A stretch of 9,149 nt of DNA from Desulfobia sp. (GTDB lineage: Bacteria > Desulfobacterota > Desulfobulbia > Desulfobulbales > SURF-16). The notes under the pieces were generated by a model. The model made no database searches, was not told where the DNA came from, and worked only from the letters and a program-made list of their open reading frames with translations. Positions 7,515 to 9,149 of the stretch are shown in pieces; position 1 is the first letter of the stretch; each line of letters opens with the position of its first letter. The stretch spans positions 1-9,149 of the forward strand of contig JAUWDC010000019.1 of NCBI GenBank assembly GCA_030608985.1. The letters are read 5' to 3'. Made by a program: the position numbers and the translations under genes.

Positions 7515-7530
7515 TGGCACGTTTTTTCCA
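7515..7530 (+). promoter_or_regulatory. Imperfect sigma54-type (-24/-12) promoter candidate
   Basis: TGGCACG (7515-7521), four bases, then TTCCA (7526-7530) compares with the consensus TGGCACR-N4-TTGCW. The -24 element is perfect and the spacing correct, but the -12 GC is CC. The predicted start is near 7541, about 58 nt before the ATG at 7599. A sigma54 activator is encoded immediately upstream, which raises the likelihood, but the -12 mismatch is a real weakness. Confidence 0.38.
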
Positions 7531-7546
7531 ATGTGTTAGCTGGGGA

Positions 7547-7576
7547 TTGAAAATTGTTTTGCAAGTTTTCTATACA
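7547..7576 (+). promoter_or_regulatory. Candidate sigma70 promoter before the 115-aa gene
   Basis: TTGAAA (7547-7552) and TATACA (7571-7576) are 18 bp apart, each one or two bases from consensus. A start near 7583 would leave a very short leader containing the AAGGAGAG ribosome site at 7589-7596. It competes with the sigma54-like candidate for the same gene, and both could be used. Confidence 0.42.
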
Positions 7577-7598
7577 AGAGAGTGTTGCAAGGAGAGTA

Positions 7599-7946
7599 AT
7601 GGTGAATGAGTGTGAAAAAAGAGGGCTGTCAATAATTGAAGACAGCCGGCTGAGTCAGGAAAGTGTTGTCGAGATGCTATGGCATAAAGTGCAGAAGGCA
7701 GAGCGTGTCTTTTTAGCAGCTGAAAAGAACACGCAAAAGGAAAATAGAGATTACCCTGCTGTGGAAGACAATGCAGACAGCATTGACTTGGTTGACATCC
7801 CATTGCCGTTTTCCTGCCCGGCAAAAGTACGGGATAAAAAGCATCGCCATATCATCGGCTTTGCGGCAACCAGGCTTGATGACAGTAGAAAAAAATGGCA
7901 GGTCACCCAGATTGTTATGGGCTGTGACGGCCTGTTAACCTCCTGA
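7599..7946 (+). CDS. Unrecognised 115-aa cytoplasmic protein
   Basis: I do not recognise this protein. ATG 7599 is the start because AAGGAGAG (7589-7596) precedes it at ideal spacing; a TTG 45 bases earlier has no such site. The N-terminal half is helical and charged (SRLSQESVVEMLWHKVQKAERVFLAAEK, about 16-43). An acidic linker follows (about 48-66), then a compact C-terminal part with PLPFSCPAKVRDKKHRHIIGFAATRL and KKWQVTQIVMGCDG that looks like alternating beta strands. Cysteines are at 5, 73 and 109. There is no signal peptide or membrane segment, so it should be cytoplasmic. It ends 34 bp before a single-domain response regulator on the same strand, so the two are probably co-transcribed. 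It may be a partner or output of that receiver or of the upstream two-component system, but this rests on position only. Confidence 0.72.
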   Translation: MVNECEKRGLSIIEDSRLSQESVVEMLWHKVQKAERVFLAAEKNTQKENRDYPAVEDNADSIDLVDIPLPFSCPAKVRDKKHRHIIGFAATRLDDSRKKWQVTQIVMGCDGLLTS

Positions 7947-7980
7947 ACCTGGTAAGCGTTTACTGAACCTGAAGGGGCCG

Positions 7981-8379
7981 ATGCGTAGATTTTTAATTGT
8001 AGATGATAATAGTATGATTCGCGGTGTCCTGCAGACACTGTTTGATCACTGCAACCTGGAATGTGATGCTGCTGTAAACGGCAAGCATGCAATTGAAAAA
8101 TGGGAACAGGAAGATTTCCAGGCGATCCTGATGGATCTGGACATGCCGGAGATGGATGGCATCTGTGCCTGCAAAGAGATCCGACAGCGAGAATGTGATG
8201 GCAAGAGGGCACATACTCCTATAATTGCCATTACCGGACGGGACATTGAGGAAGCAAAGATAAAGGCCATGGAAGCGGGCATGGACGGTTTTGTCGCCAA
8301 ACCATTTACCATAAAGGAAATATGTGATGTTGTTTTCCCTTTAGCTGGGGCGTCTCAATATCTTCCTGATTTTCCGTAA
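7981..8379 (+). CDS. Single-domain CheY-like response regulator
   Basis: A 132-aa protein consisting of one receiver domain: acidic pocket D8/D9, phospho-acceptor D52 in ILMDLDMPEMDG, T85 (IAITGR) and K107 (VAKPF). No DNA-binding or enzymatic output domain is attached, so it should act by binding a partner when phosphorylated or as a relay step. The sequence style (MDLDMPEMDG, AITGRDIEEAKIKAMEAGMDGFVAKPF) resembles receivers of hybrid kinases more than flagellar CheY. No chemotaxis gene lies nearby. It has six cysteines (24, 28, 62, 64, 72, 115), unusually many for this fold. ATG 7981 has GAAGGGG 3-9 bases upstream. It follows the 115-aa gene by 34 bp. The nearest histidine kinase is the frameshifted one at 3571-5768, which may or may not be its phosphodonor. 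Confidence 0.94.
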   Translation: MRRFLIVDDNSMIRGVLQTLFDHCNLECDAAVNGKHAIEKWEQEDFQAILMDLDMPEMDGICACKEIRQRECDGKRAHTPIIAITGRDIEEAKIKAMEAGMDGFVAKPFTIKEICDVVFPLAGASQYLPDFP

Positions 8380-8408
8380 AAAATGCAAACAGCAATCTCC
8401 CCAATTTT

Positions 8409-8511
8409 AAGTGCCTAAAGTGCTCTAACGTGCCTAAAGTAAAGGAGCTATCTGATCAGACAATTCCTTAACTTTAGCTCACTTTAGGCACTTTTAAAAC
8501 TTTAGACACTT
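8409..8511. repeat. Inverted repeat of AAGTGCCTAAAGT-type units
   Basis: AAGTGCCTAAAGTG (8409-8422) is the exact reverse complement of CACTTTAGGCACTT (8480-8493). Inside it, CTAAAGTAAAGGA (8434-8446) pairs with TCCTTAACTTTAG (8465-8477) with one mismatch. The centre is a perfect 10-bp palindrome, TCTGATCAGA (8451-8460). Extra unit copies lie at 8430-8440 and, in degenerate form, at 8499-8511. The element sits between convergent genes and would form a long hairpin in either transcript, so it may also work as a bidirectional terminator. The modular form suggests a REP/MITE-like dispersed element of deltaproteobacteria. No transposase is present here. Confidence 0.8.
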
Positions 8512-8531
8512 TTTCGGGTTAGGTAGAGATC

Positions 8532-9149
8532 TCATTTTGTTGAAGATGGCAGAGCCATTGAAAGGATGATTGCCACCCCAGTCATGGCAGAGGCCAGATA
8601 AAAACTGCTGGAAAAACTACCTGTGGCTTCGGCCAGCACACCCGCAAGGTATGGACCGCTCACCTGGCCAATCCCAAAACAAAAAGTTATAAATCCAAAA
8701 GCAGCCACTGCTCTTTGCGGGCCGACATAGTCACCTATCAGTGCTGCCATGATTGAAGGAATGGCCCAGGCGACAATTCCATAGCAGAATATAGAGAGAT
8801 AAAGAGAAAGGCCTGGCAGATTAAAAGCGATGAGCAGGTAAGCCATTGTCTGGATGGTAAAGACAAGACCCAGGGCAGCTTTTCTTCCGTATTTGTCAGA
8901 AAGAGTCCCAAAAACCGGCCCGGAAAACAGACTCAAAAAACCCACCCATGACCAGAAATTTCCGGCAGCTGCTTCTGAAAATCCTCGTTCCTGCACCATG
9001 GTTGTCACAACAAAAGTTGCGTAAATAACGTAGGTGAAGCCAAAAAGAAAATAAATGGCGGCACAATGATACAGAACTGAGGGTCGAATTTTTGGAAGGT
9101 CGAAGGCCTTGGGTGCTGTTTTTCCCGGGACAGGAGCATCTTCCCCAAC
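8532..9149 (-). CDS. MFS transporter, C-terminal part (runs off the window)
   Basis: The minus-strand frame is open from the window edge to TGA at 8532-8534, giving 205 residues. GTG 9008 is an internal codon, not the start: the frame upstream encodes a hydrophilic loop (VGEDAPVPGKTAPKAFDLPKIRPS) and then the helix of YFLFGFTYVIYATFVV. The visible part is thus the central cytoplasmic loop plus the second six-helix bundle of a major facilitator permease. The motif SGPVFGTLSDKYGRK is the conserved MFS signature between helices 8 and 9 (G-x-x-x-D-[RK]-x-G-[RK]-[RK]). The segment GDYVGPQRAVAAFGFITFCFGIGQVSGPYLAGVLAE and the overall style resemble the YbfB/YjiJ group of MFS proteins, whose substrates are mostly unknown. 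The gene is convergent to the CheY-like gene and unrelated to it by position. Confidence 0.9.
   Translation of the reverse strand, partial: VGEDAPVPGKTAPKAFDLPKIRPSVLYHCAAIYFLFGFTYVIYATFVVTTMVQERGFSEAAAGNFWSWVGFLSLFSGPVFGTLSDKYGRKAALGLVFTIQTMAYLLIAFNLPGLSLYLSIFCYGIVAWAIPSIMAALIGDYVGPQRAVAAFGFITFCFGIGQVSGPYLAGVLAEATGSFSSSFYLASAMTGVAIILSMALPSSTK

Larger units (their letters stand above)
7242..7598 (+). other. Pyrimidine-rich intergenic region with regulatory candidates
   Basis: These 357 bp hold no credible gene: a 63-codon frame at 7261-7452 starts with TTG, lacks a ribosome site and has low-complexity content. The plus strand is strongly C/T-rich. Visible items are a CCGCGCGCGCGG palindrome (7326-7337), three CTTGTC words (7343, 7366, 7378), two copies of TG[CG]CACGTTTTTT exactly 50 bp apart (7465 and 7515), a small AT-rich hairpin between them (GAAAAAGA/TCTTTTTTC, 7486-7507) and the two promoter candidates listed separately. 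Confidence 0.6.

Noticed and set aside
8532..9008. A short complete MFS-like gene starting at GTG 9008
   Set aside because: The frame continues upstream to the window edge with a coherent loop and transmembrane helix, so the gene is a partial larger permease, not a 158-aa protein.

Overview
The window reads as chromosomal DNA of a Gram-negative, medium-GC bacterium. Two lipobox lipoproteins, an inner-membrane sensor kinase with a periplasmic loop and a sigma54-dependent response regulator support this. The style of the regulator, the kinase and the two dispersed-type palindromic repeats suggests a deltaproteobacterium (Desulfobacterota, perhaps Desulfobulbaceae-like). That placement is inference from family resemblance, not a search result. 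No rRNA, tRNA, CRISPR array, transposase or prophage gene was found.

Layout. 1-297: no supportable gene. 298-1232 (minus): two small lipoprotein genes, the upstream one with a BamE/SmpA-like look. 1233-1563: divergent intergenic region with a candidate promoter on each side. 1564-3256 (plus): two tandem MscS-type mechanosensitive channel genes 45 bp apart; the first carries a single-base frameshift near 2191. 3268-3321: an imperfect palindrome. 3362-7241 (plus): a three-gene signalling operon made of a 69-aa secreted small protein, a sensor histidine kinase whose start overlaps the small gene's stop (TGATG), and an NtrC-type sigma54 activator. The kinase carries a single-base frameshift in its GAF domain at about 4605-4611. 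7242-7598: pyrimidine-rich intergenic region with a CG-alternating 12-bp palindrome, an imperfect sigma54-type promoter and a good sigma70-type promoter. 7599-8379 (plus): an unrecognised 115-aa protein and a single-domain, cysteine-rich CheY-like receiver. 8409-8511: a repeat built from AAGTGCCTAAAGT-like units in inverted orientation between convergent genes. 8532-9149 (minus): the C-terminal half of an MFS transporter that runs off the window.

How the genes may work together. The kinase should sense a periplasmic or membrane signal, possibly with the small secreted protein, and phosphorylate the adjacent sigma54 activator. The only sigma54-like promoter I can propose lies immediately downstream, before the 115-aa/CheY pair, so the pair may be a target of, or an output arm for, the two-component system. 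A link to the upstream channels (envelope or osmotic stress) rests on proximity alone.

The most noteworthy points are the two independent frame breaks in otherwise intact genes, the Phe-for-Leu changes at the predicted gate of the second MscS channel, the coupled small secreted protein, the unknown 115-aa/CheY pair with its candidate sigma54 promoter, and the two palindromic repeats. I saw no clear evidence of a wholly new defence or mobile system here.
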